From Alphaproteobacteria bacterium (GTDB taxonomy: Bacteria > Pseudomonadota > Alphaproteobacteria > Micavibrionales > Micavibrionaceae), in contig JAFLCW010000003.1 in NCBI GenBank assembly GCA_017302165.1, forward strand, positions 1 to 64,000: a DNA stretch of 64,000 nucleotides. The letters run 5' to 3'. The notes under the pieces are model-generated. The model did no database searches and had not been told where the DNA came from. It was given only the letters and a program-made list of their open reading frames with translations. This document shows, piece after piece, positions 1 to 8,666 of the stretch (position 1 is the stretch's first letter; every line of letters begins with the position of its first letter). A program made the translations under genes and the position numbers.

Positions 1-358
1 GAAATTTATCTATTTCAATCGAAGTTGGATTGGCTTCGAGTGTCATTTCAATCTGGTTTGAAATATGCCACTTCTTTTGAATGTGAGAGAGAATCAATTC
101 GACTGTCTCAGGCTTCATTAACGACGGCGTGCCGCCGCCAAAGAAAACAGACGTCACCTGCCGCCCCGGCATTAATTCAGCATAATGATCAATTTCCGCC
201 AGATACGCCCGCGCCCATGCGTCATGGTCTATCGTCGCCGCCACATGGGAATTAAAATCACAATACGGGCATTTGGACGCACAAAACGGCCAGTGGATAT
301 AAATTGCCAGTTTTTTTTCTTCCCTGATATCCCTTGGCGTATTCATTTCAATATTCAT
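1..358 (-). CDS. hemW: HemW-like radical SAM protein (N-terminal part, cut by window edge)
   Basis: The 119 visible residues carry the radical SAM cluster motif CASKCPYCDF near residues 25-34 (CxxxCxxC) and the SAM-binding GGGTPS further on, the pattern of HemW/HemN-like proteins. HemW is a heme chaperone once annotated as oxygen-independent coproporphyrinogen oxidase. The start is taken at 358, 17 bases after the rdgB stop; Met5 is an alternative. It is the last visible gene of the leftward rph-rdgB-hemW group, an arrangement common in Alphaproteobacteria. The C-terminal two thirds lie outside the window. Confidence 0.85.
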   Translation of the reverse strand, partial: MNIEMNTPRDIREEKKLAIYIHWPFCASKCPYCDFNSHVAATIDHDAWARAYLAEIDHYAELMPGRQVTSVFFGGGTPSLMKPETVELILSHIQKKWHISNQIEMTLEANPTSIEIDKF

Positions 359-375
359 GGGATACAAAGGATGAC

Positions 376-972
376 CTACCCCACCACAATATCATTTGCC
401 AAAAAAGCCGTCAGTTGTTCCACGGCTTTGGCGCGGTGGCTCAAGGTGTTTTTCTTTTCTTCTGTCATCTCGGAGAATGTAATTTTATGACCATCTGGGA
501 CAAACATGGGATCATAGCCAAAGCCCCCTGCCCCCCGCGGCGGCCAAACCAACGTGCCTTCACACACGCCTTCAAACACTTCATCGTCCCTGTCTGGCCG
601 GGATAAAGTGAGGACAGAGATAAATCTAGCCTTCTGTCCGTTGACATTCCCGCTCAGCGCGTCATGGAGTTTTTTCATCGCACGATCAAAATCACGTGGA
701 ATTCCCGCCCAATCTGCCGAATAAACGCCAGGTGAACCGGATAAGGCGTCCACAGACAATCCGCTATCATCTGCGAGTGCGGGCAATTTTGTCGCCTGCA
801 TAGCCGCATGAGATTTAATTAACGCATTTTCAACAAAAGTCGTGCCAGTTTCGGCAGGTTCAGGCAAATGGTAATCCGCCGCTGAACGTATCTCCTCTAC
901 CAGCCCACCCAGCATATCCCGAAACTCTGCCAGTTTACCCTTATTATGAGAGGCCAGAACTAATTGTTTCAT
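376..972 (-). CDS. rdgB: XTP/dITP pyrophosphatase (RdgB/HAM1)
   Basis: This 198-aa protein hydrolyses non-canonical purine nucleoside triphosphates (dITP, XTP) to monophosphates, keeping them out of DNA and RNA. The N-terminal [10 protein letters not shown], the [10 protein letters not shown] segment (41-50), the catalytic ADDSGL (67-72), FGYDP and the C-terminal SHRAKA are all present, and the length is that of the family. Its start overlaps the end of rph by 4 bp, so the two are probably translationally coupled. Confidence 0.95.
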   Translation of the reverse strand: MKQLVLASHNKGKLAEFRDMLGGLVEEIRSAADYHLPEPAETGTTFVENALIKSHAAMQATKLPALADDSGLSVDALSGSPGVYSADWAGIPRDFDRAMKKLHDALSGNVNGQKARFISVLTLSRPDRDDEVFEGVCEGTLVWPPRGAGGFGYDPMFVPDGHKITFSEMTEEKKNTLSHRAKAVEQLTAFLANDIVVG

Positions 973-1742
973 CCGGCAATCTCTCTTTGTTTATTGGCCA
1001 GCTCCGTGCACCCTTGTTTTGCCAAAGACAACAGAGCCAGAAATTCATTTTCAGTAAACGGTGTTTTTTCGGCGGTACCTTGAATTTCAACAATGCCCCC
1101 TTTGCCGGTGATCACAAAATTAGCATCCGTATCTGCCGCTGAATCTTCGGCATAATCCAAATCCAGCACAGGCGTCCCCTGATACACCCCGCAGGATATC
1201 GCCGAAACACTATCAATCAACGGGCTTTGTTTTAATACCCCAATCCGAAGCAGGTGGCGGCAGGCCAGCGCCAGGGCCACATATCCCCCCGTCACCGAAG
1301 CCGTGCGCGTACCGCCATCAGCCTGAAGCACGTCACAATCAATCTTGATTTGCCGTTCGCCCAGTTTTTCCATGTCCACCACGGCACGCAAGGCACGACC
1401 AATCAAACGCTGAATTTCCTGTGTCCGGCCTGATTGTTTACCTTTGGCCGCCTCGCGATCCATCCGTTCATGGGTGGACCGGGGCAACATGCCGTATTCT
1501 GCGGTCACCCACCCCTTGCCTGTTCCCTTCATCCAGCCGGGCACTTTTTCTTCAACCGTGGCCGTGCAGAGCACATGGGTGTGGCCAAACTTGATCAGGC
1601 AGGATCCTTCGGCGTGGCGGGAGAAATCAGGGATCATCTCAATCTGCCGCAAGGCTTGGGGGGAACGTCCGGACGGGCGGGTCATGGGCTTAAACATCTC
1701 CAAATATCGGTTAAAGTCTATGGGACTGTAAGGGGCTGACAT
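969..1742 (-). CDS. rph: Ribonuclease PH
   Basis: RNase PH trims tRNA 3' ends phosphorolytically. The core begins at MTRPSGR and continues through the phosphate-binding [12 protein letters not shown] and the [14 protein letters not shown] segment. The 257-aa reading is about 19 residues longer than typical family members (about 238 aa), so the true start could be Met16 or Met20 (codons near 1697 and 1685); no clear ribosome binding site decides it. It is transcribed away from hrcA across a 38-bp gap, and rdgB and hemW follow. Confidence 0.93.
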   Translation of the reverse strand: MSAPYSPIDFNRYLEMFKPMTRPSGRSPQALRQIEMIPDFSRHAEGSCLIKFGHTHVLCTATVEEKVPGWMKGTGKGWVTAEYGMLPRSTHERMDREAAKGKQSGRTQEIQRLIGRALRAVVDMEKLGERQIKIDCDVLQADGGTRTASVTGGYVALALACRHLLRIGVLKQSPLIDSVSAISCGVYQGTPVLDLDYAEDSAADTDANFVITGKGGIVEIQGTAEKTPFTENEFLALLSLAKQGCTELANKQREIAG

Positions 1743-1745
1743 AAT

Positions 1746-1780
1746 TTGTCAAACACACAAAAACTTTCTATATTCTTTTT
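1746..1780 (+). promoter_or_regulatory. Sigma-70-type promoter giving a predicted leaderless hrcA mRNA
   Basis: TTGTCA (1746-1751), a 17-bp spacer and TATATT (1769-1774) form a good housekeeping promoter. The hrcA ATG follows after only 6 bases, so transcription should start at or within a base or two of the start codon. There is no Shine-Dalgarno sequence. No CIRCE repeat (TTAGCACTC-N9-GAGTGCTAA) is present, so autoregulation by HrcA is not evident here. Confidence 0.7.
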
Positions 1781-2866
1781 ATGACAGTCTCAAGCCTGAC
1801 ACATGATCTGGATCAACGCGCCCGAACGGTCTTTCGGCAAATAGTGGAAACCTATCTGGCCAAGGGCGAACCCGTGGGTTCGCGCACACTCTCCCGTAAT
1901 TTTGATCTGTCGCCCGCCACGCTTCGCAATGTCATGTCAGATCTGGAAGAGTTGGGATTTTTATTCGCGCCGCATGTGTCGGCCGGACGCCTGCCGACCG
2001 ACAGGGGATTGCGTTATTTTATTGATGGAATCATGGAAAGCGGCAATTTAAACCCCGTGGAAACAGCCGCGCTTGAAGCGCAATGCCGCATCGAAGGCCG
2101 GTCTGTAGAAGATATGCTGGAACAGGCCGGGCAGGTTTTATCCGGTCTTTCCGCTAGCACCGCTCTGGTGGTCGCCCCCAAGGCCGATAAATCAATCCGT
2201 CATATTGAGTTCGTCTCGCTAGATCAATCACGCGCACTGGTAATTATTGTCTCGGAAGATAATCTGGTCGAAAATCGGATTATGCCCCTGCCGGCCGGGG
2301 TAACGCCCGATATGCTGAAAAAAGCCGGAAACTTCCTCTCTGAACGGCTCAGCGGGAAAACCATGGCGGATATGCGCCACGCCGTGATGCAGGAAATTAA
2401 AACCCGCCAACATGAATTGGGAGAGTTAACCACGACCATCATCGAATCTGGGCTCGCGCTTCAGACGCCTGATGGTAAATTGATTGTGCGGGGCAGATCT
2501 CATCTTCTGGGGGATACGGGAGCTCTTGAAGATATCGACCGTATCCGCGACTTAATGCAACAATTGGAATCCAAAGAAATCATCTCCCAGCTTTTAGACG
2601 AGGCCGGGCAGGCCAAAGGGGTTAAAATCTATATCGGAGCCGAAAATCCCATCTTCAAAGGCACGGGACATGCCATGATTTTGACGCCCTATACCGCCGG
2701 CACCAGCCAAAAACTCATCGGCGCGGTTGGCGTGATTGGCCCCATGCGGCTTGATTACGCCAGAGTTATCCCCAGCGTGCATTTCATGGCAGAAATGATT
2801 TCCCGGCGTATCAGCGACCTCTATTCCGGCGAAGCCTATAAGGGTTCGTTTGATCCTGCCCCCTAA
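1781..2866 (+). CDS. hrcA: Heat-inducible transcription repressor HrcA
   Basis: HrcA represses groESL and related chaperone genes by binding CIRCE operators, and GroEL keeps it active. The 361-aa protein has the N-terminal winged-helix region (about residues 10-80, with EPVGSRTL and the signature SAGRLPTDRGLRYFID) followed by the GAF-like regulatory domain. Its length is normal. It heads a rightward group with an exported protein, grpE and dnaK. Because no CIRCE was seen upstream of hrcA, grpE or dnaK, its targets (typically groESL) probably lie elsewhere. Confidence 0.95.
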   Translation: MTVSSLTHDLDQRARTVFRQIVETYLAKGEPVGSRTLSRNFDLSPATLRNVMSDLEELGFLFAPHVSAGRLPTDRGLRYFIDGIMESGNLNPVETAALEAQCRIEGRSVEDMLEQAGQVLSGLSASTALVVAPKADKSIRHIEFVSLDQSRALVIIVSEDNLVENRIMPLPAGVTPDMLKKAGNFLSERLSGKTMADMRHAVMQEIKTRQHELGELTTTIIESGLALQTPDGKLIVRGRSHLLGDTGALEDIDRIRDLMQQLESKEIISQLLDEAGQAKGVKIYIGAENPIFKGTGHAMILTPYTAGTSQKLIGAVGVIGPMRLDYARVIPSVHFMAEMISRRISDLYSGEAYKGSFDPAP

Positions 2867-2885
2867 TCGGTTTATTCTAAAGATC
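2850..2885 (+). promoter_or_regulatory. Possible promoter overlapping the end of hrcA
   Basis: TTGATC (2850-2855), a 17-bp spacer and TATTCT (2873-2878) lie at the hrcA/2886 junction. The ATG at 2886 follows after 7 bases and has no Shine-Dalgarno sequence. Each hexamer matches the consensus at four of six positions, so this is a moderate prediction of a second leaderless start. Confidence 0.4.
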
Positions 2886-3794
2886 ATGAGAATCATTCTT
2901 TTATTATCTATCCTGTTGTCCCTTGGTTATCCGGCGCGCGCGCAGGAAAACGAAAGCCAGATTCATGCCCCGGGCAGTATTTATCAAAACCCCGCCGTGG
3001 ATGAAATTCGGCGACTAAAAAAAGAAAGCCGGGAGAAAAACGATTTCATCACGCCGTCGCGTATTAACATCTCTTTGGTCAAGCATGGCTATATGGATGA
3101 TGACCAGTTTGGTATTTTGATGTCTGTCCCCGAAGTCGTCTCTGGTTGTTTTGAACTCTCGCCCTTACAATACGAAACGACCTTCATTGATCCTTATTAC
3201 ATGGACGTGAAAGTCAAGGATTATCAGCGCAAAGTGATTGAAACATCAAATGTGGCCTCGGGCTGTCCGGCACAAAATAAAATGTCAACCGCACTGATGG
3301 TGTTGAACAAAAGTGACCTTCAGCAACGGGAAACACGGCAGATCCGTTTTTCAAACGGTCAGGTGTCTGATTATTATGATATCGCTTGGGGCGAAAAAAC
3401 CTTGACCCTGCGCCCACAAAGCATGGTGGTTTTTAAAGCCCAAAATCTTGAAGGTGCGATGAAAGACCAGATGAATTTTCACTTCGACGGATCAGACCGT
3501 GTGGCACTTCGGGTGCCCATGGCCAAGGCAGGGGATGATGTCGCCGGAGCCATGGTTCGGTTTGCGTCGCAGAACGCTTTAACCCCGGTCGGAGAGAATA
3601 TAACAGAATCCACAGACTCTGCTGGGGTTCCTATGTTTATTTTTCGGGATGTCACCGGACGCGTAATCTCACAGATCGGGAGCGACGGTGCCCCTGTGAA
3701 TATAGGAAATATTACTGTCGGCCGCCCCTATGATGGACCCCAAGGCCGGACAACGACCGCTGTCCCGCTCAATGTTTACGCTAGTAAACCTTAA
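2886..3794 (+). CDS. Exported protein of unknown function in the hrcA-grpE interval
   Basis: The 302-aa product begins with a typical signal peptide (MRIILLLSILLSLGYPARAQ, cleavage expected after ARA or AQ), so it should be periplasmic or envelope-associated. I do not recognise the mature part. It contains two cysteines, in SGCFEL and SGCPAQ, that could pair, and a C-terminal beta-rich region with repeated V/I-x-G patterns (FIFRDVTGRVISQIG). The start at 2886 is preferred because it places the signal peptide at the N-terminus; an upstream in-frame codon at 2850 lies inside hrcA. An envelope gene between hrcA and grpE is unusual. Confidence 0.75.
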   Translation: MRIILLLSILLSLGYPARAQENESQIHAPGSIYQNPAVDEIRRLKKESREKNDFITPSRINISLVKHGYMDDDQFGILMSVPEVVSGCFELSPLQYETTFIDPYYMDVKVKDYQRKVIETSNVASGCPAQNKMSTALMVLNKSDLQQRETRQIRFSNGQVSDYYDIAWGEKTLTLRPQSMVVFKAQNLEGAMKDQMNFHFDGSDRVALRVPMAKAGDDVAGAMVRFASQNALTPVGENITESTDSAGVPMFIFRDVTGRVISQIGSDGAPVNIGNITVGRPYDGPQGRTTTAVPLNVYASKP

Positions 3795-3810
3795 CCTTGC
3801 TATCTGCCCC

Positions 3811-3846
3811 CTTGATTTTTGGGGGTAATATCCCCTACATAAAGGC
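3811..3846 (+). promoter_or_regulatory. Heat-shock (sigma-32 type) promoter of grpE
   Basis: CCCCCTTGATT (CTTGAT at 3811-3816) and CCCCTACAT (3832-3840), separated by 14-15 bp, closely match the RpoH consensus CTTGAA-N13-15-CCCCATNT. The grpE ATG at 3847 starts 6 bases after the -10 region, so the heat-shock transcript would be nearly leaderless. The AAAGG at 3841-3845 is too close to the ATG to serve as a ribosome binding site. The CCCCC/GGGGG arms (3807-3825) also form a small inverted repeat. Confidence 0.7.
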
Positions 3847-4443
3847 ATGACTACTCAGGAACCAGAACCTATCTTGCCTATTGATAACGAACCGCCGCTC
3901 CCGGTTGGTGAGGCCGAAAATGTGGTGGATGTGCGCGATGCCAAAATATCTGCGCTTGAATCAGCACTGAAGGCTGAAAAAGATAACGCACTCCGCACAC
4001 TGGCTGAAGCCGATAATATTCGTAAACGCGCCCTGAAAGATCGTGAAGATGCGGTTAAATTCGCCATTACATCTTTTGCCAAAGATCTGTTGGATTTTTC
4101 AGATAATTTTCACCGGGGTTTATCGGCGATACCCGACGAATTGAAAAAATCAGACCCCCGTTTTGCGAATGTCATGGATGGCATTTCCGCCATGGAACGG
4201 GAATTATTAAAAACATTTTCCAAACACGGCATTCAGAAAATTGAACCGCTGGATCAACCTTTTGACCCGAATTTTCATGAAGTTCTTTTTGAAACCCCTC
4301 TGCCCGGCAAGCCCGGCGGTTTGGTCATCCAAGTGGTTGAAGCTGGCTATGTTCTGAATGGTCGCCTGCTCCGTGCCGCCAAAGTGGGGATATCCAAGGG
4401 CGACCCGCTTTCCGGTGATAAACTCGTGGATCAGAAGGCTTAA
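3847..4443 (+). CDS. grpE: GrpE nucleotide-exchange factor
   Basis: GrpE releases ADP from DnaK. The 198-aa protein has an acidic N-terminus, a long coiled-coil helix (about residues 28-80, including LAEADNIRKRALKDREDA) and the conserved C-terminal beta domain (PNFHEVLFE, VVEAGYVLNGRLLRAAKVGIS). It lies 148 bp before dnaK, the usual partner, and has its own sigma-32-like promoter. Confidence 0.96.
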   Translation: MTTQEPEPILPIDNEPPLPVGEAENVVDVRDAKISALESALKAEKDNALRTLAEADNIRKRALKDREDAVKFAITSFAKDLLDFSDNFHRGLSAIPDELKKSDPRFANVMDGISAMERELLKTFSKHGIQKIEPLDQPFDPNFHEVLFETPLPGKPGGLVIQVVEAGYVLNGRLLRAAKVGISKGDPLSGDKLVDQKA

Positions 4444-4500
4444 AGCCCTATTGCCTTTAAAAAAACTTGCCTAAGATGCTGGAATTTTATCCTGCGTGTG

Positions 4501-4506
4501 CTATAT
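4501..4506 (+). promoter_or_regulatory. Possible -10 element before dnaK
   Basis: The 148-bp grpE-dnaK gap contains GCTATATAC (CTATAT at 4501-4506), which resembles an alphaproteobacterial -10 box, but no convincing -35 lies 16-18 bp upstream. dnaK may depend mainly on read-through from the grpE promoter. No CIRCE was found in the gap. Confidence 0.3.
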
Positions 4507-4591
4507 ACATTTTTATCAACGAAAACAGTCAGTTCATGCTGTGTAAAACGGGTGAACCGCCTAATATTTGCCCAACGAAAGGAAATATAAA

Positions 4592-6514
4592 ATGGGAAAA
4601 GTCATTGGTATTGATTTAGGGACAACGAACTCCTGCGTGGCCATCATGGATGGCAAGGAACCGCGGGTCATCGAAAATGCCGAAGGGGTACGTACCACGC
4701 CTTCGATGATTGCCTTCACCAAGGATGGGGAACGTTTGGTAGGTCAACCTGCCAAGCGTCAGGCCGTCACAAACCCGGAAAACACGCTCTATGCCGTCAA
4801 ACGTTTGATTGGCCGCCGGTTTGAAGATGCCGAGGTTCAGAAAATGATCAAGACAGCTCCGTTCAAAATCATCAAAGGTGATAACGGGGACGCATGGGTG
4901 GAAGTGAACGGCGAGAAAAAATCCCCGTCGCAAATCTCGGCGATGGTTCTTCAGAAAATGAAAGAAACAGCCGAGAGTTTTCTGGGCGAAAAAGTGGATC
5001 AAGCCGTTATCACAGTGCCGGCCTATTTCAACGATAGCCAGCGTCAAGCCACCAAGGATGCCGGCAAGATCGCAGGTCTTGAAGTCTTACGGATCATCAA
5101 CGAGCCTACAGCCGCCGCACTGGCCTATGGCCTTGATAAGAAAACATCCGGTACCATCATCGTTTATGACTTAGGCGGGGGAACGTTCGATGTTTCCGTG
5201 CTAGAGATTGGCGATGGTGTCTTTGAGGTCAAATCCACTAACGGCGATACGTTCTTGGGCGGGGAAGATTTTGATGACCGGATCATTCATTACCTCGCGG
5301 ATGAATTCAAAAAAGAACAAGGTATCGACTTACGTAACGATAAACTGGCGCTTCAACGGCTAAAAGAAGCCGCCGAAAAAGCGAAGATTGAGCTCTCTTC
5401 GTCTCAAGCCACCGAGGTCAACCTGCCGTTTATCACGGCGGATGCGTCGGGCCCCAAACACCTCAACATCAAGATGACCCGGGCGAAACTGGAGTCTTTG
5501 GTTGACGATCTGATTAAAAAAACGGTTAATCCGCTGAAGGCCGCCTTGAAAGATGCCGGACTGAAGGCCTCAGACATTGATGATGTGGTGTTGGTAGGCG
5601 GGATGACCCGTATGCCCAAGATCATTGAAACCGTCAAAGATTTCTTTGGCAAAGAACCACACAAAGGCGTTAACCCCGACGAAGTCGTGGCGGATGGCGC
5701 CGCCATTCAAGGCGGTGTCTTGCAAGGGGATGTCAAAGATGTCCTTCTTTTGGATGTCACGCCACTGTCATTGGGGATTGAAACATTGGGCGGTGTCTTT
5801 ACCCGTCTGATTGACCGGAACACAACGATCCCGACTAAAAAATCCCAGGTCTTTTCGACCGCAGAAGATAATCAAGGGGCGGTCACCATTCGTGTTTTCC
5901 AAGGCGAACGTGAAATGGCCGCAGATAACAAATTGCTGGGTCAATTCGACTTAGTGGGTATTCCCAATGCCCCCCGCGGCGTCCCTCAAATCGAAGTCAC
6001 CTTTGACATTGATGCGAACGGAATCGTTCAAGTTTCGGCCAAAGATAAAGCCACCGGCAAGGAACAGCAAATCCGCATCCAAGCCTCAGGCGGATTATCT
6101 GACGCCGATATTGAAAAGATGGTGAAGGATGCCGAAGCAAACGCGGAATCCGATAAGAAGAAAAAAGAACTGGTAGAAGCCAAAAATCAGGCTGAATCCT
6201 TGATCCATCAAACAGAACGCACCCTGACCGAAATGGGCGATAAAGTCCCGGGTTCTGAAAAGATGGTCATTGAACAAGCCATTTCTGATTTGAAGTCGGC
6301 GCTCTCCGGGGAAGATACATCGGCGATCACATCCAAAACAGATGTCCTCATGCAGGCATCCATGAAATTGGGTGAAATGGCTTATCGTCAGGCGCAAGAG
6401 GCGCAAGCAGGTGGCGCGGCAGATACCGGGGCGCAAGCTAATAACGCGGGCGGAAAAACCGATGACATCGTTGATGCCGACTTCACCGAAGTAGACGATA
6501 ACAAGAAAAACTAA
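4592..6514 (+). CDS. dnaK: Chaperone protein DnaK (Hsp70)
   Basis: This 640-aa ATP-dependent chaperone begins [17 protein letters not shown], the phosphate-1 motif. It carries [13 protein letters not shown] (phosphate 2), VGGMTRMP, the linker [13 protein letters not shown] and the substrate-binding domain. The C-terminus ends in an acidic [13 protein letters not shown] tail. The ATG at 4592 is chosen because AAAGGAAA at 4578-4585 is a good ribosome binding site; an upstream in-frame TTG at 4568 would add eight atypical residues. A hairpin with a T-run follows the gene. Confidence 0.98.
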   Translation: MGKVIGIDLGTTNSCVAIMDGKEPRVIENAEGVRTTPSMIAFTKDGERLVGQPAKRQAVTNPENTLYAVKRLIGRRFEDAEVQKMIKTAPFKIIKGDNGDAWVEVNGEKKSPSQISAMVLQKMKETAESFLGEKVDQAVITVPAYFNDSQRQATKDAGKIAGLEVLRIINEPTAAALAYGLDKKTSGTIIVYDLGGGTFDVSVLEIGDGVFEVKSTNGDTFLGGEDFDDRIIHYLADEFKKEQGIDLRNDKLALQRLKEAAEKAKIELSSSQATEVNLPFITADASGPKHLNIKMTRAKLESLVDDLIKKTVNPLKAALKDAGLKASDIDDVVLVGGMTRMPKIIETVKDFFGKEPHKGVNPDEVVADGAAIQGGVLQGDVKDVLLLDVTPLSLGIETLGGVFTRLIDRNTTIPTKKSQVFSTAEDNQGAVTIRVFQGEREMAADNKLLGQFDLVGIPNAPRGVPQIEVTFDIDANGIVQVSAKDKATGKEQQIRIQASGGLSDADIEKMVKDAEANAESDKKKKELVEAKNQAESLIHQTERTLTEMGDKVPGSEKMVIEQAISDLKSALSGEDTSAITSKTDVLMQASMKLGEMAYRQAQEAQAGGAADTGAQANNAGGKTDDIVDADFTEVDDNKKN

Positions 6515-6520
6515 CCTTAA

Positions 6521-6570
6521 GGACAGGACACCCGCCGCGTTTATAGGGGGGGCGTCCTGTCCCGGTTTTT
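6521..6570 (+). terminator. Hairpin terminator or attenuator after dnaK
   Basis: GGACAGGACaCcC (6521-6533) pairs with GGGgCGTCCTGTCC (6549-6562), and CGGTTTTT ends at 6570. The 9-bp GGACAGGAC/GTCCTGTCC core is perfect. It lies 6 bp after the dnaK stop and should end much of the dnaK transcript, lowering expression of the downstream GNAT and dnaJ genes. Confidence 0.8.
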
Positions 6571-6586
6571 CGAGGGATCTCAATCC

Positions 6587-7072
6587 ATGCCATCACACGC
6601 GATAGATTATCTGGCACATCATCCACATCATGTAGCAACCGTGGGCACATGGATATGGGATCAATGGGACCGTGATAATGGCTGGTCACAACAGCAATGT
6701 ATCGACCTGCTCCGCGATCAGGGATGCCATATCGATCAACTAGACGTGACCTTGATTGCCGTAAATGACCATCAGGAATGCATCGGAACCATACAGTTAA
6801 TGCAGGATGATTTTTTACCTGATTTTCAACACCTTTCCCCTTGGGTTGGCAGTTTTTATGTGGTGCCGGAAGCACGTAACGGACACCTTGCCCTTGAATT
6901 ATCAGACCGAATAGAGGCCGTGGCGGGACAACTGGGATATGGCTCCTTTTACGCGCATACGACATCGCTTCAACATTTTTTTATTCGCCGAGGCGGCATA
7001 AAAATAGGGGAAAGCCTGTATTCAGGTAAAAAAGTTGATGTCTTTCAACTACCCGTCAGACAGGATACATAA
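6587..7072 (+). CDS. GNAT-family N-acetyltransferase between dnaK and dnaJ
   Basis: The 161-aa protein has a compact GNAT pattern: an acceptor region rich in aromatic residues (WIWDQWDRDNGW), a central strand ending ECIGTIQLM, then WVGSFYVVPEARNGHLALEL, which corresponds to the acetyl-CoA-binding V-x-P-x-x-R-x-x-G-x-A motif in slightly degenerate form (the second G is H). The substrate is unknown. Its stop codon directly abuts the dnaJ ATG, so dnaJ is translated in its wake. An acetyltransferase inserted between dnaK and dnaJ is not usual. Confidence 0.8.
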   Translation: MPSHAIDYLAHHPHHVATVGTWIWDQWDRDNGWSQQQCIDLLRDQGCHIDQLDVTLIAVNDHQECIGTIQLMQDDFLPDFQHLSPWVGSFYVVPEARNGHLALELSDRIEAVAGQLGYGSFYAHTTSLQHFFIRRGGIKIGESLYSGKKVDVFQLPVRQDT

Positions 7073-8236
7073 ATGGCAAAAGACTTTTACCAGATATTGG
7101 GCGTTGATAAAAAAAGCAGTGCGGAGGAAATTAAAAAAGCCTACCGCAAATTGGCTATGCAATATCATCCAGACAAAAACAAGGATGATAAGACCTCCGA
7201 AGCCAAGTTCAAGGAAATCAATGAAGCGTATGACGTCCTGAAGGATGATCAAAAGCGCGCCGCCTATGACCGTTTTGGGTCGGCGGCTTTTGATGGGTCT
7301 GGCGGCGGCGGATTTAGACCCGGGGGCTTTAACCCGTCTGACTTTCAGGGATTTGGCGGTTCATTTTCTGATATTTTCGAAGATGTCTTCGGCGACATGA
7401 TGGGGGGTCGTGGTAGCCGAGGTTCGGGCGCGGGCCTACGCGGGGCTGACCTTCAATACAACATGGAAATCACCTTAGAGGAATCATTCCAAGGCGCCGA
7501 AAAAACCATTAAAATCCCCGTACAGGATACATGTGGCGCCTGTTCGGGTTCTGGGTCAGAAGGAGGTAAAAAACCTGAAACCTGTCCTACCTGTCAGGGA
7601 TCAGGCCGTATGCGCATGACGCAAGGATTTTTTACCGTCGAACGTGCCTGCACGACCTGTGGCGGCACAGGACAGATTATCCGAGACCCCTGCAAAACAT
7701 GCGGCGGGGCTGGCCGGACACGCAAGGAAAAAACCTTAAAAATATCCATCCCCAAAGGTATTTCATCTGGACAGCGTATCCGCCTGTCGGGTGAAGGCGA
7801 AGCAGGTGTTCGTGGTGGCGGCACTGGTGACCTGTATGTTTTAGTTGCTCTCAAAGCCCATAAATTTTTTCAACGCGAGGGCGTTGACCTTCATTGCCGT
7901 GTGCCGATTCCCATGGTGACCGCAACGTTGGGCGGGGATATCGAAGTACCCACCATCGCGGGTTCCAGAACGAAGATGAAAATTCCTGCCGGCACACAAA
8001 CAGGACAACAGTTCCGGCTGAAGGGCAAAGGTATGCCCGTCATGCGTGCCGAGAGCGCGGGCGACATGTATATTGAAATTTTTGTCGAAACGCCGGTCAA
8101 CCTAAATGGCAAGCAAAAAGATTTATTTAAAAAACTGGCAGATGATCTGGGGGAAGGCAGTAGTGGAAAACACTCCCCTGAATCATCGTCCTTTGTCTCC
8201 AAGGTCAAAGAACTGTGGAAGGATTTAACGGATTAG
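7073..8236 (+). CDS. dnaJ: Chaperone protein DnaJ (Hsp40)
   Basis: DnaJ stimulates the DnaK ATPase and delivers substrates. The 387-aa protein has a J domain (residues 4-70, HPD at 32-34), a Gly/Phe-rich linker, the four zinc-binding CxxCxGxG repeats ([32 protein letters not shown]) and C-terminal substrate-binding domains. It starts immediately after the stop of the GNAT gene. The next gene begins 1 bp after its stop, so it sits in a tight operon. Confidence 0.98.
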   Translation: MAKDFYQILGVDKKSSAEEIKKAYRKLAMQYHPDKNKDDKTSEAKFKEINEAYDVLKDDQKRAAYDRFGSAAFDGSGGGGFRPGGFNPSDFQGFGGSFSDIFEDVFGDMMGGRGSRGSGAGLRGADLQYNMEITLEESFQGAEKTIKIPVQDTCGACSGSGSEGGKKPETCPTCQGSGRMRMTQGFFTVERACTTCGGTGQIIRDPCKTCGGAGRTRKEKTLKISIPKGISSGQRIRLSGEGEAGVRGGGTGDLYVLVALKAHKFFQREGVDLHCRVPIPMVTATLGGDIEVPTIAGSRTKMKIPAGTQTGQQFRLKGKGMPVMRAESAGDMYIEIFVETPVNLNGKQKDLFKKLADDLGEGSSGKHSPESSSFVSKVKELWKDLTD

Positions 8237-8237
8237 C

Positions 8238-8666
8238 ATGTGGTTCAAACCTTATACAGTTGATGATTTAAATCTTGGCCGCGGCCTTGTCAAAGACCAT
8301 ATTAATAAACATCTAGGCATTGTGTTTACCGAAGTCGGGACTGACTATTTAAAAGCCACAATGCCCGTCGACCACCGAACCATTCAACCTTTTGGTTTGT
8401 TACATGGGGGGGCTTCGTGTGTGTTATCCGAAACCTTGGGGTCTGTGGCCGCATGGATGTGCATTAACCCAGACATACACCGCGCCGTTGGTATTGAAAT
8501 TAATGCCAATCACCTTCGGCCCGTGACCCAGGGGCATGTGACGGGCGTGTGTAAACCGCTTCAGGTAGGAAAATCACTTCATGTCTGGCAAATTGACATG
8601 TTTAATGATGAAGGAAAAATGAATTGCACGTCGCGTTTAACGGTGGCGATAAAGGATAAGACATGA
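8238..8666 (+). CDS. Hotdog-fold acyl-CoA thioesterase (PaaI/YdiI type)
   Basis: The 142-aa protein contains QPFGLLHGGASCVLSETLGS (residues 50-69), with HGG at 56-58 and the presumed catalytic Glu65, as in YdiI/EntH-type thioesterases that hydrolyse aryl- or acyl-CoA thioesters. The length is standard. The natural substrate cannot be read from sequence. It starts 1 bp after the dnaJ stop and overlaps dapB by 4 bp. Confidence 0.85.
   Translation: MWFKPYTVDDLNLGRGLVKDHINKHLGIVFTEVGTDYLKATMPVDHRTIQPFGLLHGGASCVLSETLGSVAAWMCINPDIHRAVGIEINANHLRPVTQGHVTGVCKPLQVGKSLHVWQIDMFNDEGKMNCTSRLTVAIKDKT

Noticed and set aside
1743..1780. Possible CIRCE element upstream of hrcA
   Set aside because: The 38-bp gap was read base by base and holds a normal promoter; no 9-bp CIRCE arm is present.
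3807..3825. CCCCC/GGGGG repeat before grpE as a terminator
   Set aside because: No T-run follows, and the bases coincide with the sigma-32 -35 region, so the promoter reading is better.
4616..5047. 143-aa frame antisense to dnaK
   Set aside because: It is fully contained in dnaK and has no independent start signal.
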